Below are positions 1 to 11,540 of a stretch of 64,000 bases of DNA, piece after piece. Source of the stretch: Amphirosellinia nigrospora (taxonomy: Eukaryota > Ascomycota > Sordariomycetes > Xylariales > Xylariaceae); assembly GCA_004123355.1 (NCBI GenBank), contig SCHM01000001.1:6316001-6380000 (forward strand), given 5' to 3'. A model generated the notes under the pieces. The model saw only the letters and a program-made list of their open reading frames with translations. It was not told the DNA's origin and searched no databases. The position numbers were made by a program, and so were the translations under genes. Positions within the stretch are counted from its first letter, which is position 1; each line of letters begins with the position of its first letter.

Positions 1-64
1 CCCCTGTTGTAGGTTTCTATCGTATCTATCTACTAAGTAGTCAAGTCCCAAGATCGAGAGCAGA

Positions 65-1135
65 ATGGCAAGCCCATCCAAAGACTCGGGCGTTTCCCTC
101 GCGCCCTTTTTTGACCGCTGCAAGCTACCAGCCACGGTGAAGGACGACTGCGACGCCTTTATCAGGTCCCAATACTCAGGCCCTATCCGGCCGGCACCTT
201 TCCAGGGTTACTGCTCATATACCTTGTTCGTCGGTGAAGAGGTTGCCGTGCAGTTTCGGCCGTTCGCTCATAAACTAGATATTGACATGACAAAAACTGC
301 CTGCAACGTCTTTGAGCACTTAGCCCCGGAGACGGATTATCTTGGGCAACTAGAAGGAGCTGGCCTATATGCGTTTTCTATGAGGAAATTACCAGGCATA
401 TCCCTTTCGGACTATCGAGCGTTATCAAGTAAGAGGTCGGCGCGTGAACGGATGGTAAGGGACTTCGCGCGGCTACAGGCGCTGGCATGGCACAAGGCAA
501 GGCGTGCTGAGGAGCTGCTTGACGAAAAGCGGACGGTGGGTTCAAGTCTTACATCGCGTTTGGAATTGATGAGCGCCTCACTTCCTGTACGCTTCCGTCG
601 TTTTGCCTCTTCCATCCTAGGCGACATATCCGAGATCGAAGCCTTACCATGGGTATTCACTCATGGCGACTTCCTACCAACCAACATTATGGTCAACCCA
701 TATTCCGGGAAACTAACTGGCTTGCTGGATTGGGCGGAGGCTGAGTGGCTACCTTTTGGAATTGGCATGTATGGACTTGAAGAACTCTTGGGAGAGGACA
801 ATCCGGATGGCCAGTTCGTTTACTATCCAGAAGCCAAGCGTCTTAGGCATACGTTCTGGAAAGAACTTATGCTGTTGATTCCAGAGCTTGCTCGCGATCC
901 TAAAACGACTTCCCTTGTAATAAAAGCTCAAAAATTTGGCATCCTATTATGGCATGGCATTGCTTTTGATGATGGAAACCTCAATCGCGTCGTAGAAGAA
1001 GGGAATGACGACCGAGAAATCCAGAGACTAGCTATGTTCCTTCCGAGTACGGAACAACTTAAGCTACAGAAAATTGGCATGTCGCTCATCTCACCGCTTA
1101 CTTTGATCCGCAGCTTTCTTTTAAGAAAAGCATAA
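65..1135 (+). CDS. Aminoglycoside phosphotransferase (APH)-family kinase-like protein
   Basis: This is a single open frame of 356 residues with no intron needed. The C-terminal half carries the APH/choline-kinase catalytic signature: an H-G-D-F-L-P-T-N catalytic loop at about residues 200-207, followed by L-L-D-W at about 220-223, where the Asp would bind metal. Such proteins phosphorylate small hydroxylated metabolites. In fungi the family is large and mostly uncharacterised, so the substrate cannot be given and antibiotic resistance should not be assumed. No signal peptide or membrane segment is seen. It stands alone on the plus strand and converges on the carotenoid-oxygenase gene about 1 kb away. 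The ATG at 65 is the first in frame, but the window starts only 64 bases upstream, so an upstream exon cannot be excluded. Confidence 0.85.
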   Translation: MASPSKDSGVSLAPFFDRCKLPATVKDDCDAFIRSQYSGPIRPAPFQGYCSYTLFVGEEVAVQFRPFAHKLDIDMTKTACNVFEHLAPETDYLGQLEGAGLYAFSMRKLPGISLSDYRALSSKRSARERMVRDFARLQALAWHKARRAEELLDEKRTVGSSLTSRLELMSASLPVRFRRFASSILGDISEIEALPWVFTHGDFLPTNIMVNPYSGKLTGLLDWAEAEWLPFGIGMYGLEELLGEDNPDGQFVYYPEAKRLRHTFWKELMLLIPELARDPKTTSLVIKAQKFGILLWHGIAFDDGNLNRVVEEGNDDREIQRLAMFLPSTEQLKLQKIGMSLISPLTLIRSFLLRKA

Positions 1136-2179
1136 GCAAGGTATTTGTCCCCTCTGTTTGATGTGCAGACATCGCTAAGTAAAACTTCAAGCAAATGCCT
1201 TACCTGAAAGTCGATCTCTCAAATAGAACTAGTTTTCTAACTCGTTATGATACGATTCCCTACGGTTACGTCTTTCTCCGCTGTCTATCAAGCGGGTTAC
1301 AACTGCTCCGCTAAGTATAGCAGCTGGCAGAATCGAGTACTGAACTATAGGCCGGTTATCTAACAATCGTTGGGATATCTCATAAGAACTGGTCTCGCAT
1401 GATCAGCAACTGTCAGAATGATGAGCATTCATCAATTGCTGTAGACACACAATTGTCTTGTCTTTGCAGCTTTTCCATCTGAAACGAACGTACCGGCAGA
1501 GCGCAACACATATGCTCCCTGAGAGCTACGTTACACGCGTCGTAATGAAGGATGTGTGGTTTCGGCCAGCATTGTACGACCACTAGCCAGAGATCAACAG
1601 CGTCTCTTTGCCATATAACCATCAGCATTTATATTTTGAAGTTTGGAATGCCTTCATGGCCGCGCTCTTTCGTTCCTTTGTTCTTTATTCGGGTAGGAGA
1701 AGCTGCGTTTCGGCTTTTTAATGTTAATGATATCTCTTGTACACAAGATTAGCACTGAACATACCACACAGACCAGAAAATGTCTATACCTTAATTGTCT
1801 CTCATATCGAGCTCTATCCTTCTATCTGTCGCATTAAACTTACAAGCACAAGTGATTGAGAGTAACTATTCCGATTGGGGAGACACTTGATAGAAAAGTC
1901 AGCTTAATACTGCGTACGAGAGAAATAAGTTTACTATTCGGGTTTACGAGATCGAAAGCATATGCCACATGTATAACTGCTAGGAAGTCACAACGGCAAG
2001 TTCGTTCAAAACCTTTGAGCTGGCAGCGTCTCTAGAAAGGCACTGTTTTCTCAGTTTTTAAGGCTATAGTAAAAAGGGAGCAATCCCGTCTTCTCAGGTG
2101 GCGTGTGAGCGGTTTGCTCATAATCTGAAACATGCCGTTCTTCCTCAGCACATCCCTTTTGTTCTTCTCGATTTTCACT
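1136..2179. other. Intergenic, no gene seen
   Basis: This is the space between two convergent genes. It is moderately AT-rich with only short, unsupported open frames on both strands. I see no repeat, RNA gene or coding exon. Confidence 0.6.
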
Positions 2180-4202
2180 TCACAGATTTACTCCATTCAA
2201 TACCACTTCCGATCTGTGTGTACCGTTACTAGACGTCGTGTTCATCTGCCATGGAAGTGGGCTAGCTGCGGGCCTTACTGGGCCCAATTCACCCTCTCTG
2301 CGCTCTTGCCATGCCTCGATGTCTCTCTGATCGACGAAATTTCCGTGGAAGCCGAGACGAAGCCTGAGTGGTAGATGTAGTGTGGCGAGAGGACCTGCCG
2401 CGAGCTTTTGCGCATCCCATATCACCACGTCATTCCTAAGCTCATCAAGGTTGTTCTTGAGTGCTGCGAGATAACCTTCTCCCTCAGCCCCGCCAGCCTT
2501 CGGGATGAACACTGGCTCTTGGTACGTAGCAGTCGGTCCCGCGAACCACTTTCAACGTAATCAGTAAGTCTTACTGGCAACGAGGGCTTCTCACGTTTAT
2601 AGGATAACTTTACTAGTAGAAGGAAATTCTGATAATCACTTACCACGTCCTCTTCCCCCGTCTTGCCCTCATCGTCGGAATCCCATGTATAGTGAGCCAT
2701 GCAGTTGAATAGCCCACCTGCAGGCGGTCCGCATTTGGCGAAGTCGTAAGGTTGAGTCGGATCAACTCGAAGCTGCCAGAAGTGTTTATACTTCTTAGTC
2801 ACTACCCTATCGTCAATCCGTGAGAATTCACCATTTGTCGCCCATTGCAGGTGTGGCTTGACCCTAGTCCCAGACTTCGCTTTCGGGTCAAATATCCATC
2901 GACACGTCGGACTACTTAGGCGAGTTCGTTGGCTGAAGTCCGGCTTCTCGCCCTCAGGTGGAAACCAGAAGAAGACGTTACCGTCGGCGACGGTCAGGTC
3001 GAAAATGACGTTTCCTTCCTCGTTCTCGTAGCAGCCAGCCACATGGCCGTGGAATGCTAAAGTAACTACTGTTAAAATCAAGGAGTATGCCCTCCTCGTC
3101 TAGGACCATGACTCACCGTTGTCTGCCCGAAACCATACCACGTCTTCAGGCTTGCCGCCGCGTCGTGGAACGAGGCCATACACTTGATCCTCGTTGGGAT
3201 CCCAGGCAAACTTATTACCGCCTTGCTTCAAGCGATCCAGCGACATTTTAATAGGCGTCAAGGGGAGGACTATGTAGTTCTTTGAAACTCCGCAGTCGTG
3301 TATCATCCCGGCAAATGGGGCCGTGAAGGATAGTTCCTCCGTCTTAATGCCATCAGCATTAATAGTCCAAGTCACAACGTCAGCGCCGCAATCCGAGCCA
3401 TTACTCCCTGCCTCGTACGCAAAACATAGCATTTCGCCCGTGTCCGGGTCGAACTTTGGATGTGCTGTAAAAGTAGGTGTCTTGATTTGGCCTTCGAAGT
3501 CGTAGCGCCCGATAGTCTCGAGCGTTACCGGGTCCATAGCGAACGGCGGCCCATCCTCTTTGCTCGCGAGCAACATTCCTCGCCAGAAGGTGATGTTCGT
3601 GTTTGATACCGTTCGAATCACGCCTTTCACGCTCTCATTGTCGGTGTATGGATTTCGATATCGCCCAAAAAGCGCCTTTCGCGCTTTCTCTTCTGCCAGG
3701 AATTTGTCTGTCCGCACATAGCGCTGCTTGAAGTCGGCGTGCCCATCGGCGATGCGAATAGCCGTCACACTCCCTGGCAATAGATCACTTTAGATCCCTA
3801 CGTATCCTCTAGTTGTAAAAGACTACGTACCGTCCCCATTCTATTAGATAGATGATTAGTTATGAGGTAGCAAACCGGAAATACCCCTGACTTACAAAAT
3901 GTATATCATCTTCGAATAGTGGCGGAAATCTATGATCCTTCGGCGTCAAATCTCAGCGATGTCCATCTCTCAGGGTTCATTTTCAATATTCTTACAGGTT
4001 GCACTCGATAAAACGTCCCATTGATGTCGCGCGGAATCTCACCGGTAACTTCTAAGTTAAATATGTCTCCCTCGAATCGTGATGCCTTGTTCATAGACGA
4101 GAAGACTGCTGTGTCGGGGAACTTGACGCGGTCACCTACTCTTTTCCCATTGCTGTAGGGATATAGAGATATTTCTGGTGCGAGGGCCTCTAAATGCGCC
4201 AT
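2180..4202 (-). CDS. Carotenoid/lignostilbene-type oxygenase (RPE65 family)
   Basis: Six exons rebuild a 565-residue protein: 4202-3996, 3937-3896, 3840-3831 (10 nt), 3773-3117, 3056-2644 and 2548-2180, all with GT-AG introns of 55-96 nt. The family of non-haem iron enzymes cleaves C=C bonds in carotenoids or stilbenes. The four expected Fe-binding His are visible at about 191 (A-H-P-K-F-D-P), 245 (M-I-H-D), 308 (A-F-H-G-H) and 511 (G-F-H-G-N-F). The run R-Y-V-R-T-D-K-F followed by [10 protein letters not shown] (from about residue 104) resembles fungal stilbene/lignostilbene cleaving enzymes more than retinal-forming ones; that is a judgement from memory of the family. There is no signal peptide. 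It is followed on the same strand by SnoaL-like and DUF1264 genes, which might share a pathway. The 10-nt exon restores an N-G-D-G motif. Confidence 0.9.
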
Positions 4203-4606
4203 GTTGTTCTTTGCGTATAGGTATAGTTAGTACTACAACGTCTGTTTAAGAGATAAGTGAAATGATGTTATCCCCTTCTAGTCCGCTCGAGTACCTGTAA
4301 GGAGAATGACGACAAAGTTCTTCAACAGGGACTTTGATATCCCGCCTCGAAATCTCGGCAGTTGCAAGATCATTCGTTCAGCTAGGTATGCATGCCGGCT
4401 CACAAGGTGCATAGCAAAGAGCCCCAAACATCGAAGTTACATTTACTCCACACAATGGTTTTTCAACGAGTGTATCTTATTTAAACAATAGGGCATTCGT
4501 GCAACCACTACTACTTCATTCCCCAACTACCGTTTCTATCCCCTACACGTCTAGGCTACTTTCCCCCCAACACCCGCTTTAGGCTATGTGCTCGTCACGG
4601 CCATCT
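4203..4606. other. Promoter-side spacer of the oxygenase gene
   Basis: About 400 bases lie between the oxygenase start (minus strand) and the 3' end of the next minus-strand gene. It should hold the oxygenase promoter. No motif stands out and no coding exon is seen. Confidence 0.5.
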
Positions 4607-5512
4607 TCAAGGATTCTCCACCAATTCAGGCAGAACCCTGACCGAGCCCTCGTTGCTCCAGGCTTTCCCCTCACCATTCCGCTCCTGTCCTTCCGGCAAA
4701 GCAAGAGACAGCGGGGGCTCCGCCTCAGCAACATCCTGGCCGTAGTTAGGAGCGCGCAAGTCGTCGTCGACGACGCGCTTGCCAGTGACGGGGTGAGGGT
4801 AGTGGAAGGGCACGACGCGGGTATCGGGCCACAGCATCTTCTGGTCGATGATCTCGTCAGGGCCCCATGGGTCCTCGGGATATGTCTTCGTGGGCCAGGG
4901 GACGTAGTTCTCCTTCGTCAGAGACCAGCCTGTCTCGAACTCGGCGTGCCAGAACGGGAAGTAGCGGTATCTGAATAGTTTCCAGACGCCGTTTTCCTTG
5001 AGGTATTCATTTTCGTAAAGACCGCCCTCCCACCATTGTACATGGCCTCGAGGGTGCGTGTCGCGCACCGACTTGTGTGTGCCCGCTTGCATCAATGCGC
5101 GCATCCGACACCACGCGTGCGTGCCGGTTGGGTCTACGTCCACGATATCCTGCATCATGATATGGTCTAATAGAAACCCGTGGACGGGCCCATTACGGCC
5201 ATTGACGAATGTGTTTTGAAAGCGGCCATTGTAAAGTCTTCTGATGCCTGCTTTGCCGCGGTACCGTGACCCGAGGAACTCGACATAGGCGTCCGGATGG
5301 TCCGCGTACATATCTACGACCTATTGCTTGTTAGTGGCCCCTAGCAGTACAAGAAAAGGAAGAACATGACGTACTTCATTGTATAGGCATTTATCGAGGT
5401 AATAGCCGTATTTGAAGTGGACTTTGCGTACTTCGGCCTCATCCGAAACTCGAGATAGGTCCTGACGTAGGAGCGAGACCTCCTTCTTCAACTCGGCGAT
5501 GTCTGCATCCAT
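4607..5512 (-). CDS. SnoaL-like (NTF2-fold) domain protein
   Basis: Two exons, 5512-5375 and 5320-4607, joined over a 54-nt intron (GTACGT...AATAG), give 283 residues. The N-terminus forms a short amphipathic helix (E-L-K-K-E-V-S-L-L-R) and then a Y-G-Y-Y-L-D-K segment typical of SnoaL_4/NTF2-like dehydratase or cyclase folds. The middle (G-K-A-G-I-R-R-L-Y, then H-A-W-C-R-M-R-A and W-W-E-G-G-L-Y-E-N-E-Y) continues the cone-shaped fold. The C-terminal ~100 residues are Pro- and Trp-rich and longer than in minimal family members. The fold serves polyketide cyclases, dehydratases and ring-hydroxylating partners, so the reaction is unknown. It lies between the oxygenase and DUF1264 genes on the same strand. 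The start at 5512 is the ATG opening the helix. Confidence 0.82.
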
Positions 5513-6008
5513 TCTATCTCTAGGACGGCTAATGGATTGAAAATGTAAATAATTTGCAATAGAAGCTTCATTTTCACGCTCGACTCCAGCTCGGGATCAC
5601 TGTATATATCTACCGTCCCCAGTCTTTATTAGCATGCCACTGCTTACCCTTTGGGGCAGCGGATGATAAGCCATACCCAGGCGCCTCAAGCTTGAATCCG
5701 GCAAATAGGGGCGATCTAGATATTCAAGGTGGCACGCTCGCTGCGGGGTACAATTTCTGCCCCACGTAATTGAAGATATCACATATATCTATATTGGAGA
5801 AACCGAGGCATGAGCGGATTGTCTTTGGATACAAACCCTGGAGCCAACTTTGCGCACAACGACCATTGATTAATACCATTTAGCTGAATATTTCGACGAA
5901 AAAGAGGTCAAAAAGTACTCGTATTGTGGTGGTATTGTTACGAATTCCGAAAATAGTCCTACATTATGTCTCACGGCCTCAGAAGCTCACTAATAAAAAA
6001 GGTCATTC
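5513..6008. other. Intergenic spacer
   Basis: About 500 bases between two same-strand genes, presumably holding the promoter of the SnoaL-like gene and the 3' end of the DUF1264 gene. No further gene or repeat is seen. Confidence 0.5.
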
Positions 6009-6852
6009 TCACATCGAATTTCTTCGGGGTTTCCAAGCAAAATCAGCATCGTCGTGGATTTTCGGCTCTTCGATATCCTGTCGCAACTCTTTCTTCCTCT
6101 TCCAATCCGTACCAAATCTCTGGTCGCGCTCCCCTACGATCTTCTTGAAATCGAATTGACCATCTGCCGTAAAACTGGTCATGAGCTTAGGCTCACCGAG
6201 AGGCAGCTCATCGCCGCGGTCCGTCTGCCAGAGATGGTACACCTTGCCGTACAGTCCAACGACATGCTTCATCTCCTGAGTCTCGGCTGCCTCCCACGCT
6301 TGCTGCAACCCGGGCGCGGTCGGCCCCGGCATTATCAGCATACCGGACTTCACCTCATAGACATGGGAGTGCCAGAGTTTACGCTCTTCGGTAGGAAGCG
6401 TCTCATATAGTTTAGGCGTAATCATGTACTCAATCCCGATTAACCGGGCGTTGGGGCCAGGGCTATCGTAGAGAATGCATTGTCGGACATCTGGATAGCG
6501 TTAGTAGGTGCATATTTGCTGCGTGGTATTGATGTAAATTCAATCCCAAGCCAAAGATGGATTTATGATATGAAAACAGGAGCATAAACCTTCAGTCAGG
6601 TGGGCGCAGTAGTGGTTCGCCTCAACATGTCGGCCTGGGTCGTCGGCATATGTATGGAACGCGTTTAGGTGCGCACACAGCTGCTTCGTGGGCTCAAAGT
6701 TCTATTTTGGCGTCAGGGCATATTCCGACACAACATGGTTAGGGAGGAGAGTATCGCATTACCTGAATGAGAGATGCACCCGTCTCAAGCACTATATCTT
6801 CCGCTGGTACTACATCGCCTGGCACATGGCATGGTTTTGTTCTTGCTGACAT
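6009..6852 (-). CDS. DUF1264 / oil-body-associated (OBAP-like) protein
   Basis: Three exons (6852-6763, 6701-6590, 6490-6009) give 227 residues, the usual size for the family. The hallmark is clear: an H-L-N-A-F-H run, then [10 protein letters not shown], then D-V-R-Q-C-I-L-Y-D, then A-R-L-I-G-I-E-Y. This His/Cys-rich stretch defines DUF1264 proteins, first noticed as plant oil-body-associated proteins and common in fungi and bacteria; their chemistry is not established. The C-terminal half ([12 protein letters not shown]) is also typical. No signal peptide or membrane segment is seen. It is the third minus-strand gene in a row after the oxygenase and SnoaL-like genes (in map order), so co-regulation is possible but unproven. 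Intron phases close exactly. Confidence 0.9.
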
Positions 6853-8225
6853 GTTATGTTCGGGTTGTCTTCACTGCTGGCTTAAGCACACAGTGATTTG
6901 CGAAGCTTGTTCTGCGAGCACAATAATAAAAAATAGACATTTTGGTTATCAGTGACACCAGCATGTGGAAATCCTACTGCCTCTTCTGATGATGATGTCA
7001 TGAGTTTACTGTCACTGATAATACATGGACAGGACAGCATATTACCCAATTAGATTCGGAAAGTATCTACACATATAGGCGTACTTGGTTCTATGGTGCT
7101 CTGATTATATTCCCCCCTCCTCCAGATGTTTAGATTACAACAGTATTCGTCATGAACGCCGTGGTATTGACAGCCATGATACTAAACTACTTAGTAAGGT
7201 GCGCCACGAGAGGCCTCCCCTCCCTGACAGCTCCCCTGCATTAACCCCGCACACCCCTGCTATAGCCATCAACGCGTTGACTAGGGCGGTTAGCTTGCTG
7301 AGATATTCACCCCACCTCGCAGAGCTACCCACCTTCACCCCACACTCTTCTATCCTAGTTTCACTTCTCATTGAAAGGCTTCGACTAAATTTAGAAAAGC
7401 AAAGCTTGAAAGTTGATATTAGCATTTCTAAAACTCTATATCCGCCGGTTGATTCTCAGTTCTCAGCTGATTGTTTATAGCGTATCTATTGGCTTAGGTA
7501 GTTCGTCAATTATGAATCAACCATAACTTAAAATAAGGTACCTGCAGAGTTCGAATAAAGTTATAGCGTACACACTCGAGCTTCGACAGTTTAGGTACCT
7601 ACTTAGCTAAAATATAGCAATCTCTAGCGTTAAAAGCCCCTGAACTATTGGAAAGTGGTCGAGAAAGGAGCTATAACTAGCCGAAAAGGTATGATCCCAA
7701 GGCTTTCCCTTAAGAATCGAGTGATTTAAACCTGCACTTTTATTTACGGCGTATTCAAATAGAGAACTTCGCCGGCAAAGCTTGCCATTTTGGGCGCGAG
7801 TTGGAAACCGCCCGTTATCTAACGTAGAATCTTTGTGAAATACTCAATTATGGTCAAAATATTTAGCGTTTGGATTAGCTGGAAGTTAAGTCAAGTACCT
7901 TAATCTGGACTCCTCGAGAGGAGTTTGAGATCAAGGCTTTATCTTTCAGATAAAAGAAAGAACAAGCTATATTATTTTAGGTGACTCACCACACCGAGAA
8001 AACCTTAGTCCGCCTCCCAGCTGAATCATAGCACTGCAATACGACATTAGGCATCTTTAGGTAACTTACTTGGGTGTTGCCTGGGACGTTTACTTGCGCA
8101 AGGCAGCCGAATTGATAGGAGTTATAAAGGGCTATCCTTCTCCCTTCTCCCGTTTCATCTCGATCTAATTTCTCCATACACATTCTACGATACCATTTAC
8201 CCAAATCCAGACTCTATTCGCAGCG
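6853..8225. other. Intergenic, AT-rich, no convincing gene
   Basis: The interval holds the divergent promoters of the DUF1264 gene (minus) and the VIT/vWA gene (plus). Bases about 7480-8000 are notably AT-rich. A 131-codon frame at 7085-7480 has no recognisable domain and reads like translated noncoding DNA. The word AGGTACCTACTTAG occurs at 7593-7606. Confidence 0.5.
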
Positions 8226-11200
8226 ATGACTTCCCCCTATCGGCCTTTTGGAGGCACACAGAACCTCACCCGACCACTTTGTGGTTGCTGGTACTTCTGG
8301 AAGGCAACACACCATGTTCAACAGTTTTATCTCCCTCTACATAGCATGAAAGCCCATACTATTATTAAGGACATCGCCTCACGAACAGTCTTGACCCAGA
8401 CTTTTTCCAACAACAGGAAAGAACACATCAAGGATATGGTCTACTCATTTCCGCTCTACAATGGTGTGTCGGTAGTCGAGTTCACGGCCACTATCGGGGA
8501 CGTGAAGATACATGGCGTCGTCAAGGAAAAGCAACAAGCACGTCGTGAGTATAACGAAGCAGTAGACAAGGGTTCGTCGGCTGGCCTTCTAGAACAGCTG
8601 CCTGAGGCTTCTGATGTCTTCGTTACCAATATCGGTAATGTTCCCGCCGGAGCCAAAGTGATTGTGGAGATCACATATATCGGCGAGTTGAAACACGATG
8701 CCGAATCAAACGGCATTCGGTTTACTATCCCGTCAACCATTGCTCCTCGTTACGGAACAACCCCGGCCGACATCGTTACTTCCCAAGCTCTTCATAAGAC
8801 TGTTGGCGATATTCAAGTAACTGTTGACTTCCAGAGTCCCGAAGGATGCCATATTCAGAAAATTCAATCGCCCAGTCATCCTATCACCGTGGAAGTCGGC
8901 CGCACAACTGATATGCCCTCGGATGTACATATCAGCAACCGTGGGTCGGCTACATTATCACTTGATACTACTACCTTAGAGAAAGACTTCGTTATTATTG
9001 CGAGCATCAAGGACTCCGACACCCCCAAAGCACTGCTGGAAACGCATGCCACTATCCCAAATCAACGTGCCCTGATAACCACACTGGTTCCTCGATTCAG
9101 CATAGCTCCGACTTACGGCGAAATTGTCTTCATTGTTGATCGATCTGGCAGCATGGGAGGAAAGATGGAAAGTGAGTAATTCGCGATCATTATAGTTCGA
9201 ACTGTTATTACGCGACCGCGTGTAGTTGATCTCTCTTGTAACCCTACTACCCTCCTCCAGGGGCCGGTTTCACTATTCCCATACTTTATTGTTGTTACTA
9301 ACGTCGGTATTCTTAGTGGTGATCAAAGCAATGACGATTCTACTCAAATCTCTTCCATCAGGGACCAAGTTCAACATATTGTCATTTGGCAGCCATCATT
9401 CTTTCTTGTGGCCACGCAGTAAATCATACAACGACGCAAGTTTGAGTGAAGCACTGCGCCACATCAAGACTTTTGATGCGAATTTTGGAGGCACGGAGAT
9501 GTATCAACCGGTACAAGATACGATATCTCAACGCTTCAACGATATGCTTCTCGATGCGATCATACTCACTGATGGACAGATCTGGAACCAGGATAATCTA
9601 TTCGAATTGATCCAAAAGGCCGCAACAGATTATAAATGCCGCTTTTTCTCGCTTGGCATTGGTTCGGGAGCTTCTACTTCCCTTGTTGAGGGTATTGCCA
9701 CAGCCGGAAATGGAGTTTCCCAATTCGTCGTCGAAGGGGAGAGGATGGATGCGAAGATGGTGCAATTGCTCAAGGGAGCATTGACACCGCATATTGATAA
9801 TTATAGCCTGGAAGTGAAGTACAAGCAGGAAGATGAGGAGTTCGAGATCATCGATAGCGTGAAGGAGGCATCAAAGACTGATATCCGATTGCCGACAGCG
9901 AGTACGAACGAATCCACTTCAAAACAGCCCATCTCATTCTTCAACCCCGAACTCAAAGCTGATTTAGGCAACGCCGCGGGCTTGACATCGAAAATGAGCG
10001 TAGACAAATTTGCTCATCTCCCGATTATTTCGCCACCCTCCATCTTACAAGCGCCGTGTCAAGTTCCTCCCCTATATCCCTTCTCACGAACTACTGTGTA
10101 TCTCCTTCTTGACTCGGCTACGTCCCATAGGACACCTGAGGCTGTCATCCTTCGCGCAACATGCTCCCAGGGTCCTCTTGAGCTTGAGATCAAAGTCGAA
10201 GATATCGGCAAGGGTGAAACCATCCACCAGCTGGCTGCGAAGAGAGCAGTTTCCGAAATCGAGAAAAAAGGCGGCTGGCTTGCTAATGCCACAGACAAAC
10301 TCGATGGCACCTTGATTAAGAAGAAGTTCGACGGTCGATGGGACGAGCTTCTAGAGCGTGAAGCCGTTCGCCTCGGCGAGAAGTACCAAACCACTGGTAA
10401 GTGGTGTTCGTTCGTCGCCGTGGAAGGAGACATTGAACGCGAAGCCGTTGTCTTCGGAGAGAAAGAGGTGCCCTCTCCGTTTGGAATAGGGGGCCATGGA
10501 GCACCAGGCGGACGACACATTCACGCGATGAAGATGGCATCTGTTAGCCCGTTTTCCAGGGTGAGAACACGTCAAGCACATTCGCCTCAGTCGGGCGTCC
10601 GGAAATCAGTTGAGACGAATAAGCTCGGAACGGACTGCCGTTCGACCGATTCTGGTCCATCGTTTTTGGGGGGTCTTGGTTCATCGCTTTTTGGGGGGGT
10701 TCGGAAATCATTTCAATCACGCCAGACGCATCAGCCAAGCTCTGTTCCAGCTAGTTCTGGTCCACAGTTGAAACAGTTGAGGAGCCGCTCTAGCGGTATT
10801 AGCTACGAAGAGAGCTACGAGGAGAGCTATGCTGACAGCTATCCCGACACAATGTACAGCATCATCACGCGACAGAAATCTGATGACTCCTGTATTCGCA
10901 ACACTGACAGCAATGCTGACACGATGTACAACCTCATCTCGCTACAGAAATCTGATGGCTCCTGGGAATGGGGCCAGGATATTTTGGACATCATAAAGAT
11001 GGAGAGAAGCTTGGATTCGGAAAGGCAGAATGCGATCGTGGCTACGGCTCTGGCTATTGCGTTCCTACAGGTGCGCATGGCTCACGAATCTGATTCTTGG
11101 GAACTCATCGTCGAGAAGGCGAAAGCTTGGCTTGGCCGGCAGAACGGTGTTGATGCAGATAAAGAGATCCGCGATGCCCAGAAGCTCCTATCGCAAGAGA

Positions 11201-11238
11201 CGAGTTCGGACACTTCCTTGTACGATGGTATATGCTAG
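8226..11238 (+). CDS. VIT domain + von Willebrand factor A domain protein
   Basis: Two exons, 8226-9171 and 9317-11238, join over a 145-nt intron to give about 955 residues. The junction reads G-G-K-M-E-M-V-I-K-A-M, as expected at the start of a vWA domain. Residues about 30-170 form a VIT domain like that of inter-alpha-trypsin inhibitor heavy chains (S-R-T-V-L-T-Q-T-F, then A-R-R-E-Y-N-E-A-V, then I-G-N-V-P-A-G). The vWA MIDAS motif D-R-S-G-S begins at about residue 305. The C-terminal third is low-complexity, with G-G-L-G-S-S-L-F-G-G and S-Y-E-E-S repeats and a 24-residue duplication. There is no signal peptide, so it is probably cytoplasmic; fungal members have no settled function. An alternative splice using 12 coding bases at 9226-9237 is also in phase but fits the family less well. 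Confidence 0.87.
10846..10977 (+). repeat. 72-nt in-frame tandem duplication inside the VIT/vWA gene
   Basis: Two copies of a 24-codon unit begin at 10846 and 10918. Each starts with codons for D-T-M-Y and contains an I-I/L-I-x-x-Q-K-S-D-x-S core. The first copy ends S-C, the second S-W, which looks like the ancestral form (Q-x-x-D-G-S-W). The two copies remain clearly alike at the DNA level over the first ~48 bases. Confidence 0.8.
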
Positions 11239-11540
11239 TAATGGTAATTTGTAGGACAGTCACCCAGTTGGGCAAGCAATCTTTTTGTGTCTTGGCGAAC
11301 TTCTCTTATGGATGGATGGATGGATACCTACACTAGTATAGCTACTGTAGATTTGCCAAGAAAGACAGCATTTGAGGTCAACGATCCACCGTAGGTGAGA
11401 TTTCCCACCAGTGATATTGCTCCCGAAAGACTATCTTGATATTTATAGTGACCTATGTATGCTCTTGAAGTCAAGCAGTTATAGATTCTTCTTTCACTAC
11501 TATAATCGAGCTCAAACTGTAGGTTTATATAATCTTGATA
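11239..11540. repeat. Spacer with a short (GGAT)n microsatellite
   Basis: This ~300-base spacer between two plus-strand genes contains about four tandem GGAT units at roughly 11309-11326. It should carry the 3' end of the VIT/vWA gene and the PEBP promoter. Confidence 0.6.

Noticed and set aside
7085-7480. 131-codon plus-strand frame
   Set aside because: Composition resembles translated noncoding DNA, next to an AT-rich stretch, with no recognisable motif.
9226-9316. Continuous reading from 9226 into the vWA exon
   Set aside because: It would insert a hydrophobic stretch in the middle of the vWA domain; splicing 9171 to 9317 restores the family pattern.
10059-10520. 153-codon minus-strand frame
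   Set aside because: Antisense shadow of the VIT/vWA coding sequence with no domain.
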